Positions 1 through 8,463 of a stretch of 16,835 nucleotides of DNA are shown here, in pieces. The stretch is from Myxococcales bacterium. GTDB taxonomy: Bacteria; Myxococcota; Myxococcia; Myxococcales; Anaeromyxobacteraceae. The notes under the pieces are model-generated. The model did not search any database. It was not told where the DNA came from and was given only the letters and a program-made list of their open reading frames with translations. Each line of letters opens with the position of its first letter. The stretch's first letter is position 1. The position numbers and the translations under genes were made by a program. The stretch is taken from NCBI GenBank assembly GCA_021784995.1, contig JAJYHA010000112.1:1-16835 (forward strand), in the 5' to 3' direction.

Positions 1-735
1 GGCGTGCGGCGCTGGACGGCCATGCGGTCGGCGCTGACGAGCGGCGCGCCGGAGCGGGGCGACGTGCTCTACCGGGCCACGGTCCGGCGGTCGGGCCGGG
101 TGTCCTACGCCGGCCGCGGGGCGGCCATCCTCGATCGGCCCGACAACGACGGCGTGGAGCGCGCCGTGGCCGCCCACCCCGGGCGGTTCGTCGGCTGGTT
201 CTGCGTCAACCCCGCGGCCGGGATCGGCGCGGAGGAGGCCGAGCGACGCCTGGCGCGCCCTGGCTGGATCGGCGTGAAGGCCCACCCGTTCTGGCACCGC
301 TACCCGGTGGAGGCGCTGCTGCCCGTGGCCGAGGTGTGCCAGGCGCGGGGCCGGCCGATGCTGATCCACCTCGGGGCGCCGGGCGAGCGGGGCGACTTCC
401 GCCGGCTGCCGGACGCCTTCCCGCGCCTCGTGGTCCTCTACGCCCACGCGCTCATCCCCTGGTACCGGCGCGCATGGGACGAGGTGAGGCGGCGCGAGAA
501 CGTCCTCGTCGATCTGTCGAGCCCCTACCTCGACAAGGCGCTCCGGCACGACGCGCTCCGGGCGCTGGGTGCGTCGCGCTGCGTCTACGGCAGCGACGGT
601 CCGTACGGCTACCCGGGGCCGGACGGCCGGTACGACCACGGCGCCATCCTGCAGCAGCTCGTGCGGTCGGGCCTGGCCGCCCCGGATCTGGAGCGGGTCC
701 TGGGCGGAAACTTTCAATCCATGACCGCGGCCTGA
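1..735 (+). CDS. Amidohydrolase-family (amidohydrolase 2) protein, 5' end cut by window
   Basis: This is a TIM-barrel metal-dependent hydrolase or decarboxylase of the amidohydrolase-2 type (the superfamily that includes ACMSD-like decarboxylases). The reading frame is open to base 1. The N-terminal HxH metal motif of the family is absent, so the true start almost certainly lies outside the window; the GTG at 4 is probably internal. Counting from that GTG, recognisable landmarks are HPGRFVGWFCVNP (58-70), GVKAHP (90-95), LIHLGAP with H122, VVLYAHA with H148, and YGSDGPYG with D198, the usual last metal or catalytic aspartate. The C-terminal GGNFQSM matches the family's closing 'GxNxxRL'-like helix. 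It is first in the visible part of a six-gene operon and ends 23 bases before the next start. The substrate is unknown; hydrolysis or decarboxylation of a cyclic or aromatic acid feeding the acyl-CoA genes downstream is an inference. Confidence 0.8.
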   Translation, partial: GVRRWTAMRSALTSGAPERGDVLYRATVRRSGRVSYAGRGAAILDRPDNDGVERAVAAHPGRFVGWFCVNPAAGIGAEEAERRLARPGWIGVKAHPFWHRYPVEALLPVAEVCQARGRPMLIHLGAPGERGDFRRLPDAFPRLVVLYAHALIPWYRRAWDEVRRRENVLVDLSSPYLDKALRHDALRALGASRCVYGSDGPYGYPGPDGRYDHGAILQQLVRSGLAAPDLERVLGGNFQSMTAA

Positions 736-758
736 CGGCCGCGGCGAGCGGAGGACAC

Positions 759-1961
759 GTGGACTTCACGCCGACGGAGAGGGTGCAGGGCATCCGCAGC
801 ATCGTGCGCGACTTCATGAAGCGGGAGATCTACCCGCTCGAGCCGGCCTACCGCGCCAGGGGCTTCGCGGCCATCCTCCCGGAGCTGAAGGCGAAGCGCG
901 CGAAGGCGCGGGAGACCGGCCTCTTCGCCGCCCACATGCCGCCCGACTGGGGCGGCGCCGGCCTCAAGCTGACCGAGTTCGCAGTGCTCTCCGAGGAGCT
1001 CGGGAAGAGCCCCATCGCCCACTACGTCTTCAACGTCCAGGCGCCCGACATCGGCAACATGGAGCTGCTGCTCGAGTACGGGACGCCCGAGCAGCTCGAG
1101 CGGTGGCTGAAGCCGCTCGCGCGGGGGGAGATCCGGAGCTGCTTCACCATGACCGAGCCGGAGTTCGCCGGCTCCAACCCCACCTGGCTCGGGACCACGG
1201 CCGTCCGGGAGGGCGACTCGTGGGTGATCCGCGGCCACAAGTGGTTCTCGAGCTCGGCCGACGGCGCCGCCTTCGCGGTGTGCATGGCGGTGACGGACCC
1301 CGACGCCGCCAGGCCGCACCAGCGCGCCAGCATGATCATCGTCCCCACGAACACGCCCGGGTTCGAGCTGGTGGGGAACCTCTCGATCATGGGGCACCGC
1401 GGGGCGGACCACCAGAGCCACGGCGAGGTGCAGTACCACGGCGCGCGGGTGCCGCTCTCCAACCTGCTCGGCGGGCAGGGGCAGGGCTTCCTGCTGGCGC
1501 AGAAGCGGCTCGGCCACGGCCGCATCGCCCACTGCATGCGCTGGATCGGCATCTGCGAGCGGGCCTTCGAGATCATGTGCCGGCACGCCGCCACCCGCAT
1601 GCTGGCCCCGGGCCGACCGCTCGGCTCGAAGGAGATCATCCAGCAGTACGTCGCCGAGAGCCGGGCCGAGATCGACGGGGCGCGGCTGATGGTGCTGCAC
1701 GCGGCCTGGAGGATCGAGCGGGAGGGTGTCTCGGCGGCGCGCACCGACATCTCGCTCATCAAGTTCACCGTGGCCCGGACCCTGATGCGGGTGCTCGACC
1801 GCGCCATCCAGACGCTGGGCGGCCTGGGCATGACCGACGACACGCCGCTCGCGTACTGGTGGGCGCACGAGCGCGCGGGCCGGATCTACGACGGCGCCGA
1901 CGAGGTCCACATGGAGGCGGTGGCGCGGCGGATCCTGGCCGAGCACGGGATGAAGGCGTGA
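759..1961 (+). CDS. Acyl-CoA dehydrogenase, ACAD10/11 (LvaC)-like
   Basis: A 400-residue FAD flavoenzyme of the ACAD fold. I chose the GTG at 759 because GGAGG lies at 750-754 and the protein then begins VDFTPTERVQ, as family members do; the open frame upstream overlaps the previous gene. ACAD landmarks are a CFTMTEPEFAGSNP flavin/substrate loop, VIRGHKWFSSSADG, GRIAHCMRWIGICERAF, and a C-terminal RIYDGADEVH. The last motif is diagnostic: most ACADs have YEGT with the catalytic glutamate, while here D378 occupies that place, as in the ACAD10/11-related branch (family knowledge from memory). Together with the overlapping kinase gene downstream, this suggests it acts on a phosphorylated hydroxyacyl-CoA, eliminating phosphate to an enoyl-CoA, as LvaC does in levulinate catabolism. 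Electrons, if released, would go to ETF. An ordinary medium- or long-chain dehydrogenase is the alternative. Family assignment is firm; substrate is not. Confidence 0.93.
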   Translation: MDFTPTERVQGIRSIVRDFMKREIYPLEPAYRARGFAAILPELKAKRAKARETGLFAAHMPPDWGGAGLKLTEFAVLSEELGKSPIAHYVFNVQAPDIGNMELLLEYGTPEQLERWLKPLARGEIRSCFTMTEPEFAGSNPTWLGTTAVREGDSWVIRGHKWFSSSADGAAFAVCMAVTDPDAARPHQRASMIIVPTNTPGFELVGNLSIMGHRGADHQSHGEVQYHGARVPLSNLLGGQGQGFLLAQKRLGHGRIAHCMRWIGICERAFEIMCRHAATRMLAPGRPLGSKEIIQQYVAESRAEIDGARLMVLHAAWRIEREGVSAARTDISLIKFTVARTLMRVLDRAIQTLGGLGMTDDTPLAYWWAHERAGRIYDGADEVHMEAVARRILAEHGMKA

Positions 1962-3064
1962 CGGGCGGAGGCACGGACCTCGAGCGGACCGGCCTCGACG
2001 AGCCCGACGAGGTGCGCGAGCAGGAGCGCTTCGATCCGGAGCGGCTCCGGCCGTTCCTGGAGGCCGCCTATCCCGGCACGGCGGGGCCGATCGCGGTCCT
2101 CCAGTTCAGGAAGGGCCACTCGAACCTGACCTACCTCGTGAGGTTCGGCGAGCAGGAGGCCGTGCTCCGGCGCGCGCCCTTCGGCGCCAGCGTCAAGAGC
2201 GCGCACGACATGGGGCGCGAGTTCCGGATCCTGTCCGGGCTGCAGGGGCTCTACCCGCAGGCGCCGCGGCCCATCGCCTTCTGCGAGGACGAGGCGGTGA
2301 TCGGGGCGCGGTTCTACCTGATGGAGCGGGTGCACGGCGTCATCATCCGGAACGAGGCGCCGCCGCCGGGGACCACCTTCACGCCGGAGCTGGTGCGGGC
2401 CACCTCCACCGCGCTCGTCGACAACCTGGCCCGGCTGCACGAGGTGGACGTCACCACGGGTGCCCTGGCCGCGCTGGGCAAGCCCCGGGGCTACGTGGCC
2501 CGGCAGGTGACCGGCTGGGCGGAGCGGTACCAGCGGGCCCGGACCGACGACATCCCCGACCTGGAGCGGGCGGCGGCGTGGCTGGCGGGGCACATGCCTC
2601 CGGAGCGCGGGGCGGCGCTGATCCACAACGACTACAAGTACGACAACGTCGTGCTCGATCCGGCCGACCTGACGCGCGTGGTGGCGGTCCTCGACTGGGA
2701 GATGGCGACGGTGGGCGATCCGCTGATGGACCTGGGGACGATGCTCGGCTACTGGATCGACCCGGACGACCCGCCCGACATGCACATCCGCTCCTACGGC
2801 CCGACGGTGCTCCCCGGCAGCCTCTCGCGGCAGGGCGTGGTGGAGCGGTACGCCGCGCGCACCGGGCGCGACGTGGCGGACGGCCTCTTCTACTACGTGT
2901 TCGCGCTCTTCAAGATCGCGGTCATCGGCCAGCAGATCTACCGGCGCTGGGTGGACGGTCACACGCGCGACCCTCGCTTCGGGGGCCTCATCCAGTGGGT
3001 GCGCGTGCTGGGGCGGCAGGCGTCCCGGGCGCTCGACCGCGGGCGGATCCATGGGCTCGCCTGA
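1958..3064 (+). CDS. APH-fold acyl-CoA kinase, LvaA / ACAD11 N-domain-like
   Basis: A 368-residue aminoglycoside phosphotransferase-fold kinase. The GTG at 1958 overlaps the preceding stop as GTGA, with AAGG at 1953-1956 as a weak ribosome site. Key residues are visible: a nucleotide loop GHSNLTYLVRFG (53-64), VLRR (69-72) with the strand that normally follows it, the catalytic loop HNDYKYDN (H223, D225, N230) and the metal-binding DWE (D246). Despite the fold name, a resistance role is unlikely: this subgroup sits beside ACADs and is the free-standing counterpart of the kinase half of ACAD10/11. In LvaA-type enzymes it phosphorylates the 4-hydroxyl of a hydroxyacyl-CoA using ATP, preparing it for the ACAD partner. 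The 4-base overlap implies translational coupling and matched amounts of the two proteins. Chain length and position of the hydroxyl in the substrate cannot be read from sequence. Confidence 0.92.
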   Translation: MTGGGTDLERTGLDEPDEVREQERFDPERLRPFLEAAYPGTAGPIAVLQFRKGHSNLTYLVRFGEQEAVLRRAPFGASVKSAHDMGREFRILSGLQGLYPQAPRPIAFCEDEAVIGARFYLMERVHGVIIRNEAPPPGTTFTPELVRATSTALVDNLARLHEVDVTTGALAALGKPRGYVARQVTGWAERYQRARTDDIPDLERAAAWLAGHMPPERGAALIHNDYKYDNVVLDPADLTRVVAVLDWEMATVGDPLMDLGTMLGYWIDPDDPPDMHIRSYGPTVLPGSLSRQGVVERYAARTGRDVADGLFYYVFALFKIAVIGQQIYRRWVDGHTRDPRFGGLIQWVRVLGRQASRALDRGRIHGLA

Positions 3065-3536
3065 TCCCTCGCCGGCCGGGGGCGCGCCGGTCGCGGCGGA
3101 GGAGCCGGCGGTCCCGGAGGGCTTCGTGCCGCTCCGGCAGGGCGGCTCCTTCCTCGGCATGCTGGGGCCGCTCTGGTTCAGGAAGGTGGACGGTCAGCCC
3201 GTCATCGCGCTCCGCATCGAGGAGAAGCACCTGAACGTCCGCGGCATCGCGCACGGCGGAATGCTGGTGACGCTGGCCGACAGCGCGCTCGGCATCGCCC
3301 TCTCGCGCTCGCGGGCGCCGCCCCAGCCGATGGTGACGGTGAGCCTCACCACCGACTTCGTCGAGGCGGCGCGGCGCGGCGACTGGGTGGAGGCGCGCGT
3401 CGACATCCAGCGGGTCGGGACCCGGCTGGCGTTCGCGAACTGCTATCTCACGGTCGGGGAGCGGCGGATCCTCCGTGCGAGCGGCGTGTTCGCGCTCATG
3501 CCGGCCGCCCGGCCGCACGAGGAGTTCGAGGGTTGA
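3051..3536 (+). CDS. PaaI-type hotdog-fold thioesterase
   Basis: A 161-residue single hotdog domain protein. ATG 3051 lies 14 bases inside the end of the kinase gene, in another frame, so the two are probably translationally coupled. After a proline/alanine-rich leader (about residues 1-20) come the fold's hallmarks: NVRGIAHGGMLVTLADSALG (62-81), with H68-G69-G70 at the start of the central helix and D77 where PaaI-type enzymes carry the catalytic acid. The next strands are MVTVSLTTDFV and GTRLAFANCYL. The family hydrolyses acyl-CoA thioesters in the cytoplasm, often to release CoA from dead-end intermediates. Here the probable job is to release a product or rescue CoA from stalled hydroxy- or phospho-acyl-CoA made by the upstream pair. 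The family is clear; the substrate is inferred from context only. Confidence 0.9.
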   Translation: MGSPDPSPAGGAPVAAEEPAVPEGFVPLRQGGSFLGMLGPLWFRKVDGQPVIALRIEEKHLNVRGIAHGGMLVTLADSALGIALSRSRAPPQPMVTVSLTTDFVEAARRGDWVEARVDIQRVGTRLAFANCYLTVGERRILRASGVFALMPAARPHEEFEG

Positions 3537-3565
3537 GCCACGAGCACGGGGGAGCGGAGCCCATC

Positions 3566-4024
3566 ATGGAGACGAAGCGGTACTACTGGGAAGACTTCAC
3601 GCCGGGCCTGTCGCGGGAGTTCGGGGGCGTGACGCCCACCCGCGACGAGATGATCGCGTTCGCGCGGCAGTTCGACCCTCAGCCGTTCCACGTCGACGAG
3701 GAGGCCGCGCGGCGATCGCCCTTCGGCGGGCTCATCGCGAGCGGCTGGCACACCGCCGGCCTGGCGATGCGGATGGCCTGCGACGCCTTCTGGCTCGACG
3801 CGGCCAGCGTCGGGTCGCCGGGCGTCGAGCACATCCGCTGGACCCGGCCGGTCCGGCCCGGCGACACGCTCAAGGTCCGGCTGACGGTCCTCGAGGCGCG
3901 CCCCCTGAAGAGCAGGCCGAACGTGGGGCTGCTCAAGAACCGGTGGGAGGTGATGAACCAGCAGCGCGACGTGGTGATGGAGATGGAGGGGTTCGCGATG
4001 CTGCTGCGCCGGAACGGCGCCTGA
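3566..4024 (+). CDS. MaoC-like (R)-specific enoyl-CoA hydratase/dehydratase
   Basis: A 152-residue MaoC/hotdog protein. I chose ATG 3566 because GGAG at 3556-3559 sits six bases upstream and the protein then begins METKRYYWEDF, a typical family start. A TTG at 3533 in the same frame would overlap the thioesterase stop and add 11 unconserved residues. The catalytic pair of (R)-hydratases is present with the right spacing: FDPQPFHVD carries D37 and H42, followed by FGGLIASGWHT (53-63), the conserved hydratase loop. The reaction is reversible hydration of a trans-2-enoyl-CoA to a (3R)-hydroxyacyl-CoA. That would fit as the step after the ACAD has produced an enoyl-CoA from a phosphorylated hydroxyacyl-CoA. 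Small single-domain MaoC proteins also act on mesaconyl- or methylmalyl-like CoA esters, so chain type is open. Confidence 0.9.
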   Translation: METKRYYWEDFTPGLSREFGGVTPTRDEMIAFARQFDPQPFHVDEEAARRSPFGGLIASGWHTAGLAMRMACDAFWLDAASVGSPGVEHIRWTRPVRPGDTLKVRLTVLEARPLKSRPNVGLLKNRWEVMNQQRDVVMEMEGFAMLLRRNGA

Positions 4025-4743
4025 TGGCGCGTCTCCACGTCCTGCTCAAGAAGGAGGAGCTCGACCGGGAGCGGCTGGCGGGCAGGACGGTCGTCGTCCT
4101 CGACGTCCTCTTCGCCACCTCCAGCATCGTCACCGTGCTGGCGCACGGGGCGACGGAGGTGCTGCCGCTCCCCGACGGCCTCGCCGCGCGCGCGGAGGCG
4201 GCGCGCCGCCCGGACGGCTCCTACGTGCTGGCGGGCGAGCTGAACGCCACCACGCTGGAGGGGTTCTGCCACCCCACACCGCTCGCGCTGCTCCAGCAGG
4301 GCGTGGCGGGGCGGCCGCTCCTCTACTGCACCACGAACGGCACGGTGGCCCTGGCCCGGGCACGCGCGGCCGCCCGCGTCTACGCCGCGGCGCTCCTGAA
4401 CGGCGAGGCGGTGGTGGAGCGCGTGCTCCGCGAGGCTCCCGGCGAGGAGGTGCTCATCGTCTGCGCCGGGTCGGCCGATCGGTTCAACCTGGAGGACTTC
4501 TACGGGGCCGGTCACCTGGTCTCGCTCTTCCTCGCGCGCGGCGGCGGGCACGAGCTGAGCGACTCCGCGCGCGCCGCCCACCTGCTCCACGACCGCTGCG
4601 ACGCCCAGGCGTGCCTGGAGGCGAGCCGCGTCGGCCAGCTCATGCTCGCGCGCGGCCTGCGCGAGGAGGTGGCCTTCGCCGCGCAAAAGGGCCGCTTCGA
4701 CGTGGTGCCGGAGCTGCGGCAGGGGACGCTGCGCCCCTCCTGA
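4024..4743 (+). CDS. comB: ComB-family 2-phosphosulfolactate phosphatase-like protein
   Basis: A 239-residue protein of the ComB family, Mg-dependent acid phosphatases known for converting 2-phosphosulfolactate to sulfolactate in coenzyme M synthesis, and reported to accept other 2-hydroxy-acid phosphates. ATG 4024 overlaps the previous stop by one base (TGATG). Motifs in order are VVVLDVLFATSSIV (23-36), AGEL (70-73), FCHPTP (81-86), the hallmark YCTTNGTVAL (101-110), VCAGSADRFNLED (146-158) and GAGHLVSLF. Family members mostly read DVLRATS in the first motif (from memory); here F30 replaces the arginine, which may mean a changed substrate. No other coenzyme M gene is visible, so classical sulfolactate metabolism is not supported locally. 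Being last in an operon with an acyl-CoA kinase, it may dephosphorylate a hydroxy-acid phosphate, which is an inference. Its end faces the stop of livF across a 62-base convergent gap. Confidence 0.85.
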   Translation: MARLHVLLKKEELDRERLAGRTVVVLDVLFATSSIVTVLAHGATEVLPLPDGLAARAEAARRPDGSYVLAGELNATTLEGFCHPTPLALLQQGVAGRPLLYCTTNGTVALARARAAARVYAAALLNGEAVVERVLREAPGEEVLIVCAGSADRFNLEDFYGAGHLVSLFLARGGGHELSDSARAAHLLHDRCDAQACLEASRVGQLMLARGLREEVAFAAQKGRFDVVPELRQGTLRPS

Positions 4744-4805
4744 CCGTCCGGCCCGTCCCGGCGGAGGCGCGGGCGCCGCGCGCGCGAGGGGGGCGCCGGC
4801 TCCGG
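4744..4805. other. Convergent intergenic gap, no clear terminator
   Basis: These 62 bases separate the ends of two converging operons. They are almost pure G and C, and small inverted repeats such as CCGGCG/CGCCGG can be drawn. No stem is followed by a T-run on either strand, so a Rho-independent terminator cannot be supported. Termination here is probably factor-dependent or structure-only. Confidence 0.4.
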
Positions 4806-5493
4806 TCAGACCTCCAGCCACTCCTTGCGGATCGCCTCGCTGGCGCGCAGCTCCGCCGGCGTGCCCTGGAAGACGGCGCGCCCGTGGCCCACCACGTAGA
4901 CGCGCGCCGAGATGTCGAGGGCGATGGCCAGCTTCTGCTCCACCAGGAGCACCGAGATGCCGCGCTCCTTGATGGTGGAGAGGAAGGCGCCCACCTGCTC
5001 GACGATCCGGGGCGCGAGCCCCTCGGTCGGCTCGTCGATCATGACGAGATCGGGATCGCCGAGGAGGGTGCGGCACAGGGTGAGCATCTGCTGCTCGCCT
5101 CCCGAGAGGACGCCGGCGGCGGTCTCGGCGCGCTCCCGAAGCACCGGGAAGAGGTCGAACATGTCGGCCATGCGCCAGCGGCCGCTCTCGCGCCGGCGCT
5201 TCATGCCGAGCGCCAGGTTCTGGCGGACGGTCAGATCGGGGAAGATGGCCCGGTCCTCCGGGACGTAGCCGACGCCCCGGCGCGCCACCTGGTGGGCGCG
5301 GAGCCCCAGGATCTCCTCCCCCTTGAAGCGGACGCTGCCGGTGGCGCGCACCTGGCCCATGATGGCCTTCACCGTGGTGGAGCGCCCGACGCCGTTGCGG
5401 CCGAGCAGGCTCACGATCTCGCCCTGGCGCACGGTGAAGGCCATCCCGTGCAGGACGTGGCTCTTGCCGTAGTAGGCGTGCAGGTCGTGGACC

Positions 5494-5501
<8 letters not shown>
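4806..5501 (-). CDS. livF: Branched-chain-type ABC transporter ATPase LivF
   Basis: A 231-residue ATP-binding subunit, last gene of the long minus-strand array; its start overlaps livG by 8 bases. It would dimerise with LivG beneath the LivH/LivM permeases. Motifs are Walker A-like GRNGVGRST (34-42), Q-loop region YVPEDRAIFPDL (79-90), signature LSGGEQQ (132-138), Walker B VMIDEPTEG (153-161), and VEQ (187-189) in place of the H-loop histidine, as is normal in LivF. The oddity is R40: the Walker A lysine that binds ATP phosphates is arginine, encoded by CGC (bases 5382-5384 on the + strand read GCG). I believe similar GRST forms occur in some LivF relatives, so this may be a subfamily trait, with the intact LivG carrying the main ATPase activity. 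Substrate is set by the binding protein, not by this subunit. Confidence 0.95.
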
Positions 5502-6255
<754 letters not shown>

Positions 6256-7509
6256 CGGGACCCTCCCGCGTGACGAGTTCGGCGTTGATCTCCTGCCACC
6301 GCGCGCCGACGGCGCGGGCGGCGCGCCGCAGGAGCAGCGCGCCCACCGCCAGCGCGAGGAGGGCGGCCATCCAGGGCCGCGCGCTCCGCGGGTCGACGGT
6401 CAGCCCGGGGAGGCGCACCCGGACCTCTCCCACGGCGTCGACCAGGCCGTAGGCCATCTCGACGAGGGCGATGACGCCCGCCGCGGAGAGCAGCGCGGGC
6501 GCCGCGGCGACCAGGTACGGCGGCACCAGCCGGCGCACCAGGCGCCCGTGCCAGGCGCGCTCGTGCGCCACGACGAGGCTGGCGATCCCCCCGGGCGCGT
6601 AGAGCACCATGCCCACGAAGAAGAGGCCGAAGTAGAGCATCCACGCCTGGGTGACGCTCGAGACGGCGATCTGGAGCACCGTGATGAGCGCCGCGCCCAG
6701 CATGGGCCCGTAGAACTGGCCGATGCCGCCCACGAAGGCCATCAGGATCACGGCGCCCGAGGTGTGCGCCGCCAGCGTCTCGGCGGTGGCGATCTCGTAG
6801 TTCAGCGCGGCGAGCCCGCCCGCGACGCCGGCGAAGAAGCCCGACACCACCACCATCAGGAAGCGGACGCGGCGCGGGTTGTAGCCCACGAACTCGGCGC
6901 GCTCCGGGTTGTCGCGCACCGCGTTGGCCATGCGCCCGAGCGGCGTCTGCGTGAGCGCGTACATGGCGAGCACGCAGAGGAAGCCCCACGCCGCGATGAG
7001 GTAGTACATCTGCCGCTGCGGGCCGTAGGTGATCCCGAACAGCCCCGCGCCGGTCACGCGGTTGCTGGAGATGCCGCCCTCGCCGCCGAAGAAGGCGGGG
7101 AACATGAGCGACATGGCGGCCACCATCTCGCCGATGCCGAGCGAGATCATGGAGAAGGTGGTGCCCGCCTTCTTGGTGCTGACGTAGCCGAGGAGCACCC
7201 CGAAGACGAGGCCGGCCAGCCCGCCCACCAGCGGCAGGAGCGTGACGGGGATGGGCAGCGCGGCGTGCCGGTTGAGCGCGTGCAGGGTGAAGAAGGCGCC
7301 GAGGCCGTAGTAGACGGCGTGCCCGAAGGAGAGCAGCCCCGTCTGCCCCAGCAGCACGTTGTAGGAGAGGGCGAACACCGTCATGATGCCGATCTGGCAG
7401 AGCAGGGAGAGCGCGAACCCCCGGTCGAAGACGAGGGGCCCCGCGATCAGCAGCAGGAGGAACCCGGCCCAGACGGCGAGCCGGCGCCGCGTGAGGAGCG
7501 GTGGCGCGG

Positions 7510-8448
7510 TCATGTCTCGCGCGCCCCCATGAGCCCCCGCGGCCGGAAGATCAGCATCAGCACCATGAGCAGGTAGGGCATGATGGGCGCGAGTTGCGTC
7601 ACGGAGAGGCGCGTGAGCTCGGTGCCGGGAGGGAGCCGGACGCCCAGCTCGCGGGCGACGTCGAGCACCGAGTAGTCCACCGAGACCATCACGGTCTGGA
7701 GGACGCCGATCAGGATCGACGCGGCGAAGGCGCCCAGGACCGAGCCGAGGCCGCCCACCACCACGATCACGAAGACGATGGGCCCCACCGCGGCCGCCAT
7801 CCCCGGCTCGGTGACGAAGGCGTTCCCGCCGATGACCCCGGCCAGCCCGGCCATGGCGGCGCCGCCGGCGAACGTCCAGGTGAAGACGCGCGGCACGTCG
7901 TGTCCCAGCGCCTCGACCATGTCGGGCCGGCTCAGCGCGGCCCGCACGATGAGCCCCACGCGCGTGTAGGTGAGCAGCGCGTAGAGCGCCGCCAGCATCC
8001 CCACCGACACCAGCATCATGAAGCCCTTGTAGGCGGGGAAGGAGGTGTTGAAGAGCGTGAAGAGCGGGCCGTCGAGGCTGGCCGGGACGCGGTAGTCCAC
8101 CGTGGCCTTCCCCCAGACCAGCTTCACCAGCTCCTCGAAGAGGAAGGTGAGGCCGAAGGTGAAGAGCAGCTCGGCCACGTGCCCGTACCGGTGCGCCTTG
8201 CGGATGCCGTAGCGCTCCACCAGACCGCCCACGACGCCCACCAGCGCCGGGGCCACGACCAGGCCCGGCCAGAAGCCCACCCGCGTGCTGACCTGGTAGG
8301 CGAAGTAGGCCCCCAGCATGTAGAAGGCCGCGTGGGCGAAGTTGAGGATCCCCATCATGCTGAAGATGAGGGTGAGCCCGCTCGACAGCATGAAGAGCAG
8401 GAGCCCGTAGGTGATGCCGTTCAGCAGCGAGATGAGGGCCGATTGCAC
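7510..8448 (-). CDS. livH: Branched-chain-type ABC transporter permease LivH
   Basis: A 312-residue inner-membrane permease, partner of LivM. The start is GTG 8448, with GGAGG at 8453-8457 (minus sense) four bases upstream. Features are the N-terminal LLNGITYGLLLFMLSSGLTL helix, the LivH signature MMGILNFAHAAFYMLGAYF, TRVGLIVRAALSRPDMVEALG (the ATPase-coupling loop), and a run of hydrophobic helices including GPIVFVIVVVGGLGSVLGA. It ends in LMLIFRPRGLMG, as LivH proteins do. Between GLGSVLGA and the C-terminal helix lies an extra stretch rich in V, L and R (about residues 255-290), longer than in the E. coli protein. It is translationally coupled to livM by ATGA. A 12-bp hairpin lies just upstream of its ribosome site. 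Confidence 0.95.
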   Translation of the reverse strand: MQSALISLLNGITYGLLLFMLSSGLTLIFSMMGILNFAHAAFYMLGAYFAYQVSTRVGFWPGLVVAPALVGVVGGLVERYGIRKAHRYGHVAELLFTFGLTFLFEELVKLVWGKATVDYRVPASLDGPLFTLFNTSFPAYKGFMMLVSVGMLAALYALLTYTRVGLIVRAALSRPDMVEALGHDVPRVFTWTFAGGAAMAGLAGVIGGNAFVTEPGMAAAVGPIVFVIVVVGGLGSVLGAFAASILIGVLQTVMVSVDYSVLDVARELGVRLPPGTELTRLSVTQLAPIMPYLLMVLMLIFRPRGLMGARET

Positions 8449-8463
8449 GTCGCCTCCGGTGAG

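Noticed and set aside
714..1946. 410-codon minus-strand frame opposite the first ACAD
   Set aside because: It is a shadow: the plus strand carries full ACAD motifs and the minus product resembles nothing.
1958..3064. Aminoglycoside resistance gene
   Set aside because: The APH fold is present, but the overlap with an ACAD10/11-like gene and the acyl-CoA context fit an acyl-CoA kinase far better.
4024..4743. Coenzyme M biosynthesis locus
   Set aside because: Only the ComB-family gene is present. No phosphosulfolactate synthase, sulfolactate dehydrogenase or related gene lies in the window.
4744..4805. Bidirectional terminator between converging operons
   Set aside because: Several short GC stems can be drawn, but none is followed by a T-run, and such stems arise by chance at this base composition.
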